Assembly (NCBI GenBank): GCA_030159075.1
Contig: BROG01000445.1
Span: forward strand, 521,001 to 585,000
Origin: Atrina japonica
Lineage: Eukaryota > Mollusca > Bivalvia > Pterioida > Pinnidae
Length of the DNA: 64,000 nucleotides
Reading direction: 5' to 3'
The translations under genes and the position numbers were made by a program. Numbering within the stretch: the stretch's first letter is position 1; every line of letters starts with the position of its first letter. Of this stretch, positions 1 through 40,408 are shown piece by piece. Under the pieces are notes generated by a model. It did not search any database. It saw nothing but the letters and a program-made list of their open reading frames with translations, and was not told where the DNA came from.

Positions 1-1184
1 AAAAAACCTTAATTAATGTCAAGCCCTGTGTCATGTACACAAATTGCTATGATAATTACATGTATGGTGATCTCTCAAGTGATATTCTGGACTTAGTTAA
101 AATAATTTTTTAGAAATACTGAAGATACTGACTATTTACATGTGATTTACATGTATGGTTTTAAATGTGAGGTGGTCCCCAAAGTGTGATGGTCTTTTGG
201 CCATGTTTCATTGTATTTAAGATACCATGCATGACAGTCTAGGTGAGCAATGTGGCCCCTGTGGGCCTCTTGTTTGTTATTGTACATGTACAGTGAGATG
301 GTCCTTTGGTCATGTTCCATTGTATTTGTAATTTCCATGACAGTCTAGGTGAGTGATGTGGCCCATGGGCCTCTTGTTTGTTATTGTACATGTACATATA
401 CAGTGAGATGGTCCTTTGGCCATGTTCCATTGTATTTGTAATTTCCATGACAATCTGGGTGAGTGATGTGGCCCATGGGTCTCTTGTTTGTTATTGTACA
501 TGTACATGTATATGTACAGTGAGATGGTCCTATGGCTATGTTCCATAATATTTGCAATTTCCATGACAATCTGGGTGAGTGATGTGGCCCATGGGCCTCT
601 TGTTTGTTATGGTACATTGTGTATCAATCTAAGTACAATGTAGTAAAAAAACCCGAAGAAATGCTTTTGAGCCAGGTGAACAGTGCTAATTTCGAGCTTT
701 AATTTACATGTCTATGATGTACATGTATGTATGTTCACACTTGTTTTATTGAAAACATGTTTAGCTGTGTGAAGTATGAATATAATCAGTGTTTGGATTT
801 TCTTGTTAGAATTTTGCAGTTCTGTGGTACATTCCAGCCTCTGTCTGCCAATTTAGGGAAAATGCGATTGGGAAGACAATTATATTGGGAATTCTAATGA
901 AAATGTGTCATATTCATTGAAAAAAAAAATCAGTTTTTGGCACATGTAAATGTTAATGTACATATGTAATGGGATCTCTTTTTGAAATGTATTTCCCTCT
1001 TCATTGATTGACTTTTTGTTGCGGTCTCTACAATAAATTTGGAATGTTTTTTATCAAATTGGAAAAAAAACCCATGTATTTTGTATTGGGAATGGAATTG
1101 AATATCAACCTTGTGGATGCTACAGAAAAACAAAAAGACCTGAAATTGGATTATAACAAACACATCTGGTTTTATATATTTCAG
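1..1184. other. 5' flank or first intron of the NAGPA gene, no exon recognised
   Basis: The stretch holds a tandem array (about 147-620) and AT-rich unique DNA, ending in a good acceptor (TTTATATATTTCAG) at 1184. The missing signal-peptide exon of NAGPA should lie here or left of the window. I found no ATG-led hydrophobic segment with a donor of the right phase. Short frames here are shadows. Confidence 0.5.
147..620. repeat. Tandem array of a bivalve-type repeat, about 4-5 units of roughly 70-120 bp
   Basis: Units repeat the order 'GAGATGGTCCTTTGG', 'CATGTTCCATTGTATTTG', 'AATTTCCATGACA', 'GTGAGTGATGTGGCCC', 'GGGCCTCTTGTTTGTTATT', with variable 'TACATG' runs between them. The core GTGAGYGATGTGGCCC..GGGCCTCTTGTT is the reverse complement of the start of the dispersed element at 57069. 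The overlapping short minus-strand frames here are repeat translations, not genes. Confidence 0.85.
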
Positions 1185-17295
<16,111 letters not shown>

Positions 17296-17566
17296 CACCT
17301 TTACATCGTTTGTCATGTTTACATTGTTTTTGTCATGTTTACAAAGTATTTGTCATGTTTACAAAGTGTCATGTTTTACTATCTGGTGATAAATTTGTCA
17401 TGCGTTCCTTGAAATCCATGTAATGGAGTTAGATACAACTAGACTCCCCATATTTGGTGTTGATATACATCCCAAGTCGTTGGAGTGCCGCAGACAAAAA
17501 TGTGTGCTCCATCCTTGTTTAATATTTTGTTGATTTCGTATTATCAAATGCATAATTACTGCGTCT

Positions 17567-17572
17567 ATTAAA
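17567..17572 (+). terminator. Possible NAGPA polyadenylation signal (ATTAAA)
   Basis: The best hexamer near the NAGPA stop is ATTAAA, 272 nt downstream. No AATAAA is seen in the first few hundred bases, so this is a weak call. Confidence 0.25.
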
Positions 17573-17773
17573 CTGGGACATCAAGTACTACGAATTAGTG
17601 TATTGTTTACATTTTCATGTAGAATTGGTGGTCAGTACGTTGAAGTTTAACAATATTTGATGTTTTTATAAATCCGTATTTATTTCTTTAGAAAAACATT
17701 GGGAAGGAAATATATACCACATATTGTTTTCAGAGTTGATGCCATATTTGTTTTAATCACTTAATCATTTATA

Positions 17774-18252
17774 TGCAGTGGAATTTCGTTATCTCGAAAC
17801 TCATGGGACCGCTCTGTTTACTTCAAGATATCCGAAATTTAAGATGACCAAACTTTTCAATTCACATATTTTCCATTCTTATTGGACAACAAATAGACCT
17901 ACTAAGATCTAAGCAATAATTAAATACAGTATCACCTTGGCTCTTTAAGGAAAGTTGATTGTCTCGTGTTTTGAAGGTAAACAAGTACTTCTAAGAATGA
18001 TTTTTGCATACAAAATGTAAACGTTCAGTGACAATTGGTAACTTCGAGATAACAAGTAACAATTTTGTAATATTTCGATACTTCAGACTAGAAAAATACT
18101 TTGAGATAAGCAAAATTTCGTGATAAAAACTTTGAGATATCCAGAATAGAAGTAGTATAAATATATAGTAAAATAATTGGGACCAGTCAATTAACTTTGA
18201 CTTAACCGGAATTTTGCCTCATCCGATTTTGACATAACGAGATTCCACTGTA
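17774..18252. mobile_element. Non-autonomous pogo/Tigger-like DNA transposon, ~480 bp
   Basis: The left end is CAGTGGAATTTCGTTATCTC. The right end, on the other strand, is TACAGTGGAATCTCGTTATG. TA flanks both ends. The interior carries repeated 'CTTCGAGATAA' and 'TTTGAGATA' motifs typical of such elements. No open transposase remains. Confidence 0.7.
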
Positions 18253-18321
18253 TTTATTCTTCAGTATACATGTGTAAATGAAATTGGATCCATATCAAAT
18301 TTATTGATTAATTATTGAAGG

Positions 18322-18413
18322 TTAACTCATACACCCCTGAAGACACATTTGGACTGGTCTAAGTCATTGATTTATAGCAGAGTCCATTGTTTTTTAGGGG
18401 TTGATGTGTTAAA
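18322..18413. mobile_element. Short TTAA-flanked MITE-like element, copy 2
   Basis: The ends TTAACTCATACACCCCTGAA and (other strand) TTAACACATCAACCCCTAAA are inverted repeats. The core matches 4690-4793 closely. TTAA termini recall piggyBac-type non-autonomous elements; that class assignment is inference. Confidence 0.65.
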
Positions 18414-18431
18414 GAGTTTTCTGTGTGCTAT

Positions 18432-18433
<2 letters not shown>

Positions 18434-18507
<74 letters not shown>

Positions 18508-18514
18508 CTATATA
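18434..18514. repeat. (AT)n microsatellite
   Basis: Long AT run with two G interruptions. The short frame across it is an artefact. Confidence 0.95.
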
Positions 18515-18834
18515 CTTGACATTTTTCCATTCATTTCTATATTTCTATGATGTTTTTTTTATAATTTTTTACATTTTAAGAAACAATAAGCCACTAAATC
18601 ACAGTTGTGATTTTGTTTAACATAGTACCGTTATATAAGAAAATTTACTCTTTGAAATATTTTGAATAATTACACAGTTATGTTATGTATGTTTTAATTT
18701 TTACAATCATTGAAAGCTCTTAATCAAAAGTACTTTCTATCAAGTATTCTGAAAGATCTAAACATTCACCTAAATAATGTCTTGTGTATTGTAAGATTTT
18801 CTAAGTAACATGAAGTATTTTAGTCTATATGACT

Positions 18835-20240
18835 ATATTTGCCCCACCCAGACCTTGAACCCTTCTGTCCCCAGGGTTTCTAAAATTGTATTCAGTTTCT
18901 ATTGCAGTCACTTTACTTCTGTTAGTCCATCCATCCATCTTTTCAGATTCACACCTCAAACTTCTGGAGAAACAGTGAATGCATTGAAACCAAACATGGT
19001 ATATCTTCAAACCAAACATGATATGTCTTCAAACCCAAACATGGTGTGAATCATGTATGTTTCTTATTATGTGCTGACCAAGTACTGTTACTTTGGTGCT
19101 GATCCATCATCCAACATGGCTGCCAGCGATGTACACAATTTAACATAGGACTCAATGGTGTAATAATTTCACAATTTCAGTGGAGGGTGTGGTGATCTTT
19201 CTTGACATGTGTTCAGTTTTTCTTGCATTGAAGTAGAGAAGTAGATTTTCTAAGGCTGTATATATTATCAATATATGGCTAAAATGGCCTCACCCAGAAC
19301 TTGGGGAAAATTAATTTAACAACTTTTGTAGAGGGCTATATGTTTTTTCTAGAAGTATAACCAAGTTTTCTTTACAATGCATAGAAGTGGAGAAGAAGAT
19401 CTTTTAACACTGTATATTATTCCTGTATGGGCCCACCAAAGACCTTTTAAAATAATACCCTGCTCCAAGAGTCATAAATTTTACAGTTTTAGTAGAGGTT
19501 GTATACCCCTTGTTAAAATGTGTTCAGTTTGTCTTTACAATGCTTAGAAGTGGAAATTCAGAGTTTCTAAGATTAAGTATACATGTATTATCATTATATG
19601 GCTATATTGGCCTCACCCAGACTTGAACCCTTGAGGGTAATGCATTTTGCAATTTTTGTAGAAGGTTGAATGCCTTTTCTAAAAGTCTTATCAGTTTATC
19701 ATTAATGAGCATACCACTTTTAATGCACAAAAGTGGAGAAAAATTATTTCTTTAACACTGTGTATAATTATTATCACTCTATGAATGATATGACTGTATT
19801 GTCTTTACCCAGAACTTGATTCCCTGTTCCCATGGTAAAAAAAAAATTCAAAATGGTAGAGGGCTTAATGCTTTTTCTAAAATATATTCAGTTTTTCTTT
19901 ATAATGCAGGGAGCTAGAGAAGATTTCCTAATATTAAGTATATTATAACTATATTGACCCTACTTTAGGGACTGAACTCTTGTCACTCGGACATAGATTT
20001 ATCAATTTTGGTAAAGGGTTGTCTATTTTACTTTTCATATATTCAGTTTTTCTCCTTGATCTGCAGAGGTAAAGAAAGTATTTTCTAAACAATATAACAT
20101 TAACACAGTATAAATATTTTGGCCCCTCATGTAAAAGTATTCTGGGTCTACATTGGTATACATACATTTTTCCTTTCTCTATGGTCTCCAAATTGTGACC
20201 TTTAATGCCCCTTGGGTACAAGATTCGTGAATTGTACAAT
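18835..20240. repeat. Degenerate tandem field, ~165-bp unit
   Basis: 'GCCTCACCCAGA.CTTG', 'TTTTGTAGAGGG', 'TTCTAAAAGT.T', 'TCAGTTTTTCTTTA.AATGC', 'AGAAGTGGAGAA' and 'CTGTATATTATTA' recur in order about seven times, with heavy decay and no frame conservation. Confidence 0.75.
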
Positions 20241-21124
20241 TTATGGCAAAAATAACATTCAAATTTAAATTTTTTCGATACAAAGAAGTAGAAAAATAGG
20301 AGATTATTGAAAATTTATCGAATTTTGACCGTTTTTTTCCTGTCCCTAAGGCCACTGGGGTTTACAGTTTGTTACTCTTACCCATAAGATGCATTATACT
20401 GAAAAACTATGAGAGTATAAGCCATCTAGTTTTCAAAAGTGAAAATTGTTCAGTTGTTCGATATATAGTAGCTACGATTTTCACCAAAATAAGACTATAT
20501 AAAAAGCCGATTTGTAAATTAAAAGACTAAAATAAAACAAAAATATTATAGTTAAAATAATTCATGATTTCTTTTCCTTGATTATTCAAATTATTTTTAA
20601 TGTTTTACACTGGAAATGAATTGGTGTCTGGTAGACCAAAATTGATTTTAAAGACCGTACATATAACCTATGTTAACCTATTTTCATTTGTTTACAAAAT
20701 AGAAATGTTGAATAGAGAATAGTTAGCACTTGGTAGAAATCATTAATTTACACCTTCTACAAGAAAAGAGGAATAGACAAAATGTTCAGGCCATTTATCA
20801 CAAGTATGCAATACTAGATATTGGAGACGATTTTGATCGTTGGAATGAATTAAAACACTTGCTATTTCAACAAAGTCACGCGGATTACATATATGGGTCA
20901 TTTCACAAGCTGTCTCGGCAAATTTTTTAAAAACACATAGACTACCAGTCACACAGCTGAACATTATTTAGAGATTTCTAACACTTCTATGATTTTAAAT
21001 AAATATGTCATTAATGATCTGTCTTTCATCAAATTTCTCAAAATTTTGTCAAAATCGTATTAACAAATCACGTTAAAGACCTAAAAAATACAAAAATGTT
21101 AAATTTTTAAAATGCTGTACAAAT

Positions 21125-21215
21125 GTGGACTTTTGGAAAATCTAGAAGTGGGATCGGAAGTCATGGAGAAGTGAGCATCTCCTTTTGACTAGTCACATTT
21201 ATTGTGAGTCACGTC
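21125..21215 (+). repeat. Repeat family E, fragment
   Basis: Contains 'GAAGTGGGATCGGAAGTCAT', 'GGAGAAGTGAGCATC' and 'GACTAGTCACA..TATTGTGAGTC', matching the better copies at 28856 and 29675. An extra local triplication of 'GTGAGTC'-like blocks follows. Confidence 0.6.
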
Positions 21216-22339
21216 TACTATGACTCACATCTACTGTGAGTCAACAGTGAAGTCCAAATCAAAACAAATAAAGAATATTGCCATGTCACAATTGATATAG
21301 ATGATTCAGCAACTTCTTTGGGTACGTCAGTCAGTGAAACAATAATTTCAATCAAAGTGATTATATTGTAAATATTTGCAAATTGTTGAAATGTAATTCC
21401 TCTTATCCTGGTGAAAACCTCTGTATATGAAATGATCATACACTGAATAAGGACTGGCATATCGGATCTATTATAGCCCTTTCCTGAGGGACCTGTTCAC
21501 CGATAGTCTTGTCTTGAGAGGTACAGTTGAAAACAAGGGAACTAAACCTCTCCAGGCAACGCTATAAGAGAACAGTTCACAAGGAAAGGGCTACACCAGG
21601 TGTCGTGCTTTATACCTGAAGATAACATTTAATTATTTTTTTAATGTTACTTTGCCTGAATGCTGGTTTTATAGCATTCAACATCGCAAGTATGTTTGTT
21701 GGCATGGAAACGCCATCCACTATAGGGGAATTGATAACTGTAAGCGCAGCGGGTAAAGTGATACTTTAGGAATAGTGCCAGTTGATAGATTTAGTCACCC
21801 GGTGTCAAGAAAAGGTCTACTCTGATTAGACAGCAAGTATTAACCAATCAAAATCCTAGAAGCTAATACGTGATGTACCAAATATAATGATTTAAACTCG
21901 TAGAGATGCATTATATATGACATATGCAGCACCGTATGGCTTAAAGCAATAGAGTTTACAGTGACACGTAGAAACGTTGTCATGTAAAGTTTACTTTACC
22001 GGATGCTATATCCTATTCTGAAGGCCCGAAGGTATCAAATTTATTCGATACTCAAGCTCAACTTTATATCATTATTTTGACGAGTCGTTTGTAAAACTTC
22101 TGGATTTGAATGAGTAGGAAGCCTAATTATCATTTTGTACCAATCACATATAAATCTTTGCGCCAAACTTAAGATTTCTGTAAAGAATGAATAAATGTAT
22201 TGAGTACGGTACTCCAAATCTGAGTAAGCCTACGTATTCAAACGATTTTTATACTATTTCTGAAATGTTCTGTAAATGAACAATAACTATCAGCTTTATT
22301 TTTTTTGACCTCATCACCAAACTTGACCTTTTACCGAAT

Positions 22340-22450
22340 TTGACACGTTCATCGAACTAGAAAGGTTTCCATGGAACATTTGCGACGGGTGTGGCATGCC
22401 AGCATAAGACGCTGACTCCTTCCGGACACCTGGTCTTATCCCGTTTGGGA
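22340..22450. repeat. Repeat related to family E, inverted partner of 46650-46740
   Basis: Contains 'ATTTGCGACGGGTGTGGCAT', 'GACGC.GACTCCTTC.GGACAC' and 'CTGGTC'. The reverse complement of this order occurs at 46650-46740. Confidence 0.6.
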
Positions 22451-23061
22451 TTCGTAATTGTTATTCATGTTGAGACCATTTGCACATCTAATTCGTCGTG
22501 TTATAATGGACTTGAGTTTTTGATTCTTCAATTTTACTACTTACAATTGTTATACATCATTATACAGAAATGTCCAGTTACAGAATAAATTTGGCATAAT
22601 TTTGCCTTAAAATCATGAAAAGTTAGTTGAGTTTGACTAGGCCTGTTGAGTAAATTTGGTGACTTCAGGCCCTTGTGACTTAGATGATATATTACTTATG
22701 ATAATAGAATTTAGATTTTAATTGAAAGCGACTATACAATTAATTTTAATATTGCAGCTTTGGGAGGAATACACTTAAAATTGTCTTCAATTGTTAAAAT
22801 GACTTCCATTGATATCCAGCATTGCATAAGACTGTTATTTGTGTCCGGATAATTAAAGAAATAAACATATGAATATGAAACTAATAATTCTTTAAGTTGG
22901 AAGCAGTTGAAGTGTAGTTTTCAATGCTTATATTCAAATTTAAATTTTAAATGGTCGTCTCCAAGCACTGTGTACAAAACACTGGTAGGCTGGATTGTGT
23001 AATTGATCTAGAAATCCTTTGAGCAAATTAAATTTGGGATATGCAATAAAGTTGTTGTTTT

Positions 23062-23063
<2 letters not shown>

Positions 23064-23125
<62 letters not shown>
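23064..23125. repeat. (CT)n microsatellite
   Basis: Pure CT dinucleotides, about 31 units. Confidence 0.97.
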
Positions 23126-23127
<2 letters not shown>

Positions 23128-23563
23128 AGTTGTAAATTTGCAGGCAGGCCCCATTCACACAACTTAGCTGGCGGAGTAACAGATAATTTTACTCTCTTTT
23201 TCGGTTATGACAAGTTTAACTGGAATATGTTTTATTCCACACTTGATACGATGACAGATAGGAACAATTAGCCTTGCCAGTGTATTTTTTTTTTAAATAT
23301 TGTATTTTATTACCCTACATTAAAACTCGTCCAGGTCAAGTAAGGGTTCACGAGACTCAATTCTGCCAGGTTTAATGGAGTTCACTGTACGTGACAAAAC
23401 AAAAACAAAATCCTCCACCTTTCACCAATTACACTGAAAAATTGAACACATAGTTTCAATACCAGTTCTGTCTCACCTTCCGGTAGAGTAACATGATTTC
23501 TGACAGTCATGGATTCAATTACTTTTTATATGACCGTCGTAGACGGACGTACATTGTATTGTG

Positions 23564-23816
23564 GTTTGTTTGTTTGTTTATTGTTGTTTAACGTCCCACT
23601 CAAGAATCTTTCACTCATATGGAGACGTCACCAAATGCCAGTGAAGGGCTTCAAATTTTGGCCTATGCTCGGCACTTACGGCCATTGAGCAGTGAGGTTT
23701 CTTTAACGTGCCGACACCAACTGCGACACGGGACCTCGAGTTTTACTGTCTCATACGAAGGACAGGAAACCAACCAGCCGCCGGCTGGACTCGAACTCAC
23801 GATCAAGAGTCGAGCT
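23564..23816 (-). mobile_element. SINE-A, head partly lost
   Basis: Reads on the minus strand from the tail (TTTGTTTGTTTGTTTATTGT) through the standard body to the B box region 'GACTCGAACTC'. It ends inside the tRNA-like head. The open frames across it are SINE translations. Confidence 0.9.
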
Positions 23817-23936
23817 GCAAAAGGCTTGAAATATTACATGATATTTTCAAAACCAATATCATCAACTTTATTTGTAATACTCCATCTCCCTACCTAGATG
23901 CCATTCCATAAAGTCTCAAATATCCATCCATACATA

Positions 23937-23985
23937 TATCATGTCAGCAATTATTTAAAAAAATGTTGAGTGTGGCGTAAAATAC
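23937..23985 (+). mobile_element. SINE-B tail fragment
   Basis: Only the end 'ATGTTGAGTGTGGCGTAAAA' and neighbouring bases remain. Confidence 0.5.
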
Positions 23986-23999
23986 CATTCTAAAGTTTA

Positions 24000-24215
24000 T
24001 TAATTGGCCTTGTATGATACCACCCTTATTTCTTTCGGATATCTACATTTACTTTCAATTCGAGCTCAAATGATGAAATCTTATTGACAGAAACGATCGT
24101 CTCGAGCATTGTTTTTCGTCTTCTTTTTGTAAAACTATAACTTTGGTATTGTTCATAATATTTATATTCGGGGACAAATTTACATTCGTGAGAACTTTTA
24201 AGTGCGAAAATAATC
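24000..24215 (-). repeat. Repeat family F, copy 1
   Basis: On the minus strand it contains the conserved core 'GACGATCGTTTCTGTCAATA' and 'AGAT.TCATCA.TTGAGCTC', with flanks 'CAAAGTTATAGTTTTACAAA' and 'GGTATCATACAAGGCC'. Seven copies of this family occur in the window. Confidence 0.75.
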
Positions 24216-24427
24216 ATCTGAATATGGTATTTCTCCTATAGTTTCACATTTTTATTAGATATCTCCTACCTTTTGCCTTGTTAACTTTCAAATTTCTCTG
24301 AAACACTTGATTAATTAGGGCCAAACTTTGCAGAATTATTTATTTGGAAATGTCTATCAGGATTGTTCATTTGGTGTCGATTGGCAATCCTTTGTGGCCA
24401 CCATAACAAAATGTATTTACTTGGACC

Positions 24428-24705
24428 AGTTGACCGCTTTTGTTGATCAAGTGGTAGAAGGTTCGACTCGAGAGCGGATGGTACCGGGTTTGATCCCCGG
24501 TACTGGGGCATACTAAAGAGTTCCCATACGTAGTGAAAGTCATGGGATTTCGAATGAGAACAAGGTCTCGTGTCAGGGTGGGCGTGGTAGGCAAAAGAAT
24601 CTTTACTGAATTGGGGTCAGTCCATAGCATAAATAAGCACGTGTTAAATTTGTGGCAATTCACCTAAAGCTGGTAACACCATATAAGTGAACAATTCTTG
24701 TCGAA
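24428..24705 (+). mobile_element. tRNA-headed SINE, family D
   Basis: The tRNA-like segment has 'GATCAAGTGGTAGAAGGTTC' and a B box-like 'GGGTTTGATCCCCGGTACTG'. A body follows with 'GGTCTCGTGTCAGGGTGGGC' and the tail 'CCATATAAGTGAACAATTCT', which resembles the tails of SINE-A and SINE-B. Confidence 0.7.
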
Positions 24706-25491
24706 ATGAAAACTTTTTCTTGCTTCCTCATCTCGCCACTTTGTCATATCCTTTTCATTTTGGTTGACGTGATATCACCAGAGATATAATGTTCAACACA
24801 TTATCAATTGACTAAATATCATTTAGTTCTAGGGAAACACATATAGTTTAAGTTGTGTAGAATCTACCGACTGGAGTTAAGTATACATTTGAAAGGTATC
24901 CAGACTTGTTTATTCGTAACTCTTCCCGACAATGGATTCCCTCAATATAGCTTGCTGTAATAATATATGATTTACTTGGACATAATAATATACTGTTAGC
25001 AATGTGAACTGTTAATGACCTCAATCGAATCAAGCATTATTTCCATTCATTTTAATTTTGTTTACATCCCTTCAAGTTCAAGTATTGTTCACTTTTCTGT
25101 ATACGTTACAAAAATTGTATGTAAATTTGACCTGTCATTAGCTAATGTGAAGGCAGTAATTTGGTTCTGGACTTGTAACTGATCAACAATAACAGATGAC
25201 AGCAATACACAGGCATGCCAAATCTTTTATCTCTAAACATTTTGTGAAAATAAGTTCAGGTTCAGTGTGGAATGCATATACAAACAGTAAGGTCACTTAA
25301 TCAAGTGCTAGTAAATTATTGTAAAACTGGATTTCTCAAGCAATAGTATTGAAGATCTGTAATGCCTGTGTATATATGTTTCTTATTGTATGTCAATCTA
25401 AGTAGTAAAAGGGAAAGGAAGTCTAATACCCCTTTACAGTAGGAGTTTTTTGTAACCAAAAGGAAGCTATGTATACAACACTAAATTATAT

Positions 25492-25495
<4 letters not shown>

Positions 25496-25570
<75 letters not shown>

Positions 25571-25600
25571 ATATATATATAAATATTATTATTATTATCA

Positions 25601-25640
<40 letters not shown>
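25496..25640. repeat. (AT)n followed by (ATT)n microsatellite
   Basis: About 85 nt of AT repeats grade into ATT/ATC repeats. The frames across it (Asn and Ile-Tyr runs) are artefacts. Confidence 0.95.
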
Positions 25641-25643
<3 letters not shown>

Positions 25644-25820
25644 GGCGATCATGGTGGAGTTGGTAGAGCAAATCCCTGACTGGTAGGTTAGTGTTTAGCA
25701 AACTCGCTTCTCACCAATGCGACTTGGGTTCGATCCTCGAAATGGAGATGGTATGGTCACCAGGACAAGTGGATTTTTTTCGGGTACTCCGGTTTACCCC
25801 TACTTTCTTTTTTACATTTA
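25640..25820 (+). mobile_element. tRNA-headed SINE, family C, tail truncated
   Basis: 'GGCGATCATGGTGGAGTTGG' and 'TAGAGCAAATCC' give an A box. 'TGGGTTCGATCCTCG' is a good B box. The body has 'GGTACTCCGGTTTACCCC'. No A-rich tail is recognisable. Confidence 0.65.
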
Positions 25821-26114
25821 ATTATTTAATCTCGTGGATGGCATATATGAACATGCTTCAATTATTTAGCTTCAAAACTTGACTATCATTTTAAATTCGT
25901 CCTCTCATCAAAGGGCGAAAATAGCGAAAATAATACGGGATCGAAAATTTCCAAGTATACAGTAGAACTCTGGACTATCAGACTATGCCCAGTATTTACC
26001 TGTGAACTAAAGATATGTGTTCTATCAGATTAAGTTGTGTATAATCTACACTTATACTAAAGTAATATTTGGCACTGAAAACACAATTTAAATTCTTAAT
26101 TTTTCAAAAGCTTT

Positions 26115-26265
26115 CTACATCGGTCACTCTTAGGCGGATTTGACTATGCATTTAGATTTATTATTTGGCCTTGTATTATACCAATTTCCATTTAGAAAAT
26201 CTGTTTAAAGTTGGAGCTCAACTGATAAAGTCTAATTGATAGAAACAATCATCTTGAGCATTTAC
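26115..26265 (-). repeat. Repeat family F, copy 2
   Basis: Minus-strand core 'GATGATTGTTTCTATCAATT', 'AGACTTTATCAGTTGAGCTC' and 'TATAATACAAGGCCA'. It leads directly into the 47-bp tandem array. Confidence 0.7.
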
Positions 26266-26855
26266 CTGCGAAATATAGACATGTGCTCTATAAGTCTATG
26301 CCCAGAATTTATCTGCGATATATAGACATGTGCTCTATCAGTCTATGCCCAGAATTTACCTTCGAAATATAGACATGTACTCTATCAGGCTATTCCCAGA
26401 ATTTACCTGCGAAATATAGACATGTGCTCTATCAGTCTATGCCCAGAATTTACCTTTGAAATATAAACATGTGCTCTACAAGTCTATGCCCAGAATTTAC
26501 TTGTGAACTATAGACATGTGCTCTATCAGTCTATGCCCAGAATTTACCTTTGAACTATAGAGTATGAGCTCTATCAGTCTCTGTGACCAGAGTTTACCCG
26601 TGAACTATAGATATGTGCTCTATCAGTCTATGCCCATAATTTGCCTGTGAACTATTGACATGTGCCCTATCAGACTCTATGCCCAGAATTGACCTGTGAA
26701 CTCTAGACATGTGCTCTATAAGAGTCTATGCCCAGAATTTACCTTTGAATTATAGACATGTGTTCTATCAGTCTATGCCCAGAATTTACCTGTGAACTAT
26801 AGACATGTGCTCTATCAATCTATGACCAGAATTTACCTGTGAACTTTTCTCAGTT
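26266..26855. repeat. 47-bp tandem repeat, ~12 copies
   Basis: 'GAACTATAGACATGTGCTCT' then 'ATCAGTCTATGCCCAGAATT' then 'TACCTGT' recur with small indels. A lone diverged copy lies at about 25970-26030. Confidence 0.92.
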
Positions 26856-26891
26856 ATGTCGAGAAATCTTGTAGTCAGTTAATCAAATACA

Positions 26892-27165
26892 GTGTTTATT
26901 TGTTTGTTTATTGTTGTTTAATATTTCACTCATATGGAGACGTCACCAAATGCCGGTGAAGGGCTTCAAATTTTGGCCTATGCTTTTCACTTATGGCCAT
27001 TGAGCAGTGAGGGGTCTTTAACGTGCCGACACCTACTGCAACACGGGACCTCGAGTTTTACTGTCTCATCTGAAGGACAGGACTCCAACCTGCCGCTGGC
27101 TGGACTCGAACTCACGACCTCACGATCAAGAGTCGAGCGCGCTACCGACTGAGCCAGACTGGCTC
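26892..27165 (-). mobile_element. SINE-A, complete
   Basis: Minus-strand element with intact A box (TGGCTCAGTCGG) and B box (GTTCGAGTCC). A short duplication TCAAATACA lies at 26883 and 27166. It sits just past the GH9 poly(A) signal. Confidence 0.92.
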
Positions 27166-27225
27166 TCAAATACATATACATACACGCACTTGTATAAAAT
27201 GACAAAATGGAAACATAGTGAATAT

Positions 27226-27231
27226 TTTATT
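27226..27231 (-). terminator. Polyadenylation signal of the GH9 gene (AATAAA)
   Basis: AATAAA on the minus strand lies about 60 nt past the TAG stop at 27292, a normal distance for a short 3' UTR. Confidence 0.75.
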
Positions 27232-27291
27232 TACAAATTTGAAAATGAAAACATTATGGAATTTTCTCTGTAAAACCTTCATTGGCATGGT

Positions 27292-39259
<11,968 letters not shown>

Positions 39260-39526
39260 TCTGAAATCATAAAAATATTAGAATTTCCCCATTATCGACC
39301 AATATCTTTAGAATGACAAAATATAATGACAACATAATTTTTTTTCTTCTATTTTTACTAATATATATTATAACAATACATAAACAATTACAACAAACTT
39401 GTTAATATCGCGTCTTAATCCTGGCATAAGAGCGATAGTGTTTGGGAGGAATTCTCATCTCTTGAGAGATGATCACCTATGGTCCGAATCATTTCTGTTC
39501 GATTTGATTTTGATCAGTTGAATAGT

Positions 39527-39680
39527 GTTTTACGCCACACTCAACATTTTTTTTCCAGTTATGTAGTGTCGGTCACGTGTTAGTGTTGGAGGAAAAAATC
39601 TGATTCCTTGTACCCGGAAGAGACCAACGGCCAACAGCTTAAGTTACCGTGAGGCTCGAATCTGCGCTGACCAGAACATT
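39527..39680 (-). mobile_element. SINE-B, minus strand, partial
   Basis: The tail 'AATGTTGAGTGTGGCGTAAA' and head part 'GGTCAGCGCAGATTCGAGCC' on the minus strand; the middle is rearranged. Confidence 0.7.
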
Positions 39681-40408
39681 TCTGCTTAATAGCAAACACA
39701 ATGGCAGCGGTTTACGAAATAAAACACAGGAGTTCGGTTGTCGGTTATACCAGGAGCGGATGTGAGTCAAGTAAAACATAATCTACAGAAAAAAAAATGC
39801 ATAATTTACCTTTCCCAATCAACCTCTGTCTTATTTTGAAATCGCAGCAGACGACACACTGCAAAAATGTCGCTTAACCAATTAAAAATAATCATTCATA
39901 CTATAGAACTAATTTGAATGGGAAACCTGCAGTTTAATGATTTACGAACAAAAACAGACAGAAATTTAGGTATATATTTGCATACATGAGTGAAACTATG
40001 TACACACTAAGTGTGTGGCAGAATATAAACAAGTGCAAATTTCATCGACCACATCATATTAATATAACTTGATATGAAGATGAAAACTTTTAAAATAATC
40101 AAACAAATTTAAACTCTTTAAGTAATGTTTTACTCAACTAACATTTATCGGGTAATCGATTTTCTTTAAAAATTAAAAACAGATCACAAAATGCTTGGCG
40201 ACCTGTTTTCTTCATTTGATCTACATGTATGACTAGTAATTATTATGTCAATAAGAATTTGTGATATTTTAATTAAATATGTACACGAATGGATAACAAA
40301 CGGTTATGAAATGGTAGGGTTATCGTATACCGGCTTAACATTAAATGTGTTTATTGCTAGTGGGGGCAATTCGTGGCCTATACCCCGATACTTCTATTAT
40401 TTAGAATG

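Larger units (their letters stand above)
17296..27225. other. Intergenic region between NAGPA and the GH9 gene, no gene recognised
   Basis: The two genes converge on this 9.9-kb region. It holds the NAGPA 3' UTR, a pogo-like element, a degenerate ~165-bp repeat field, SINEs, two MITE-like families and several microsatellites, listed separately. The short frames (for example 20730-20930) have no recognisable domain and no supporting splice or poly(A) context. Confidence 0.6.

Noticed and set aside
20730..20930. 66-residue plus-strand frame of fairly complex composition
   Set aside because: No recognised domain, no clear splice partners or poly(A) signal; lies in a repeat-rich intergenic area.
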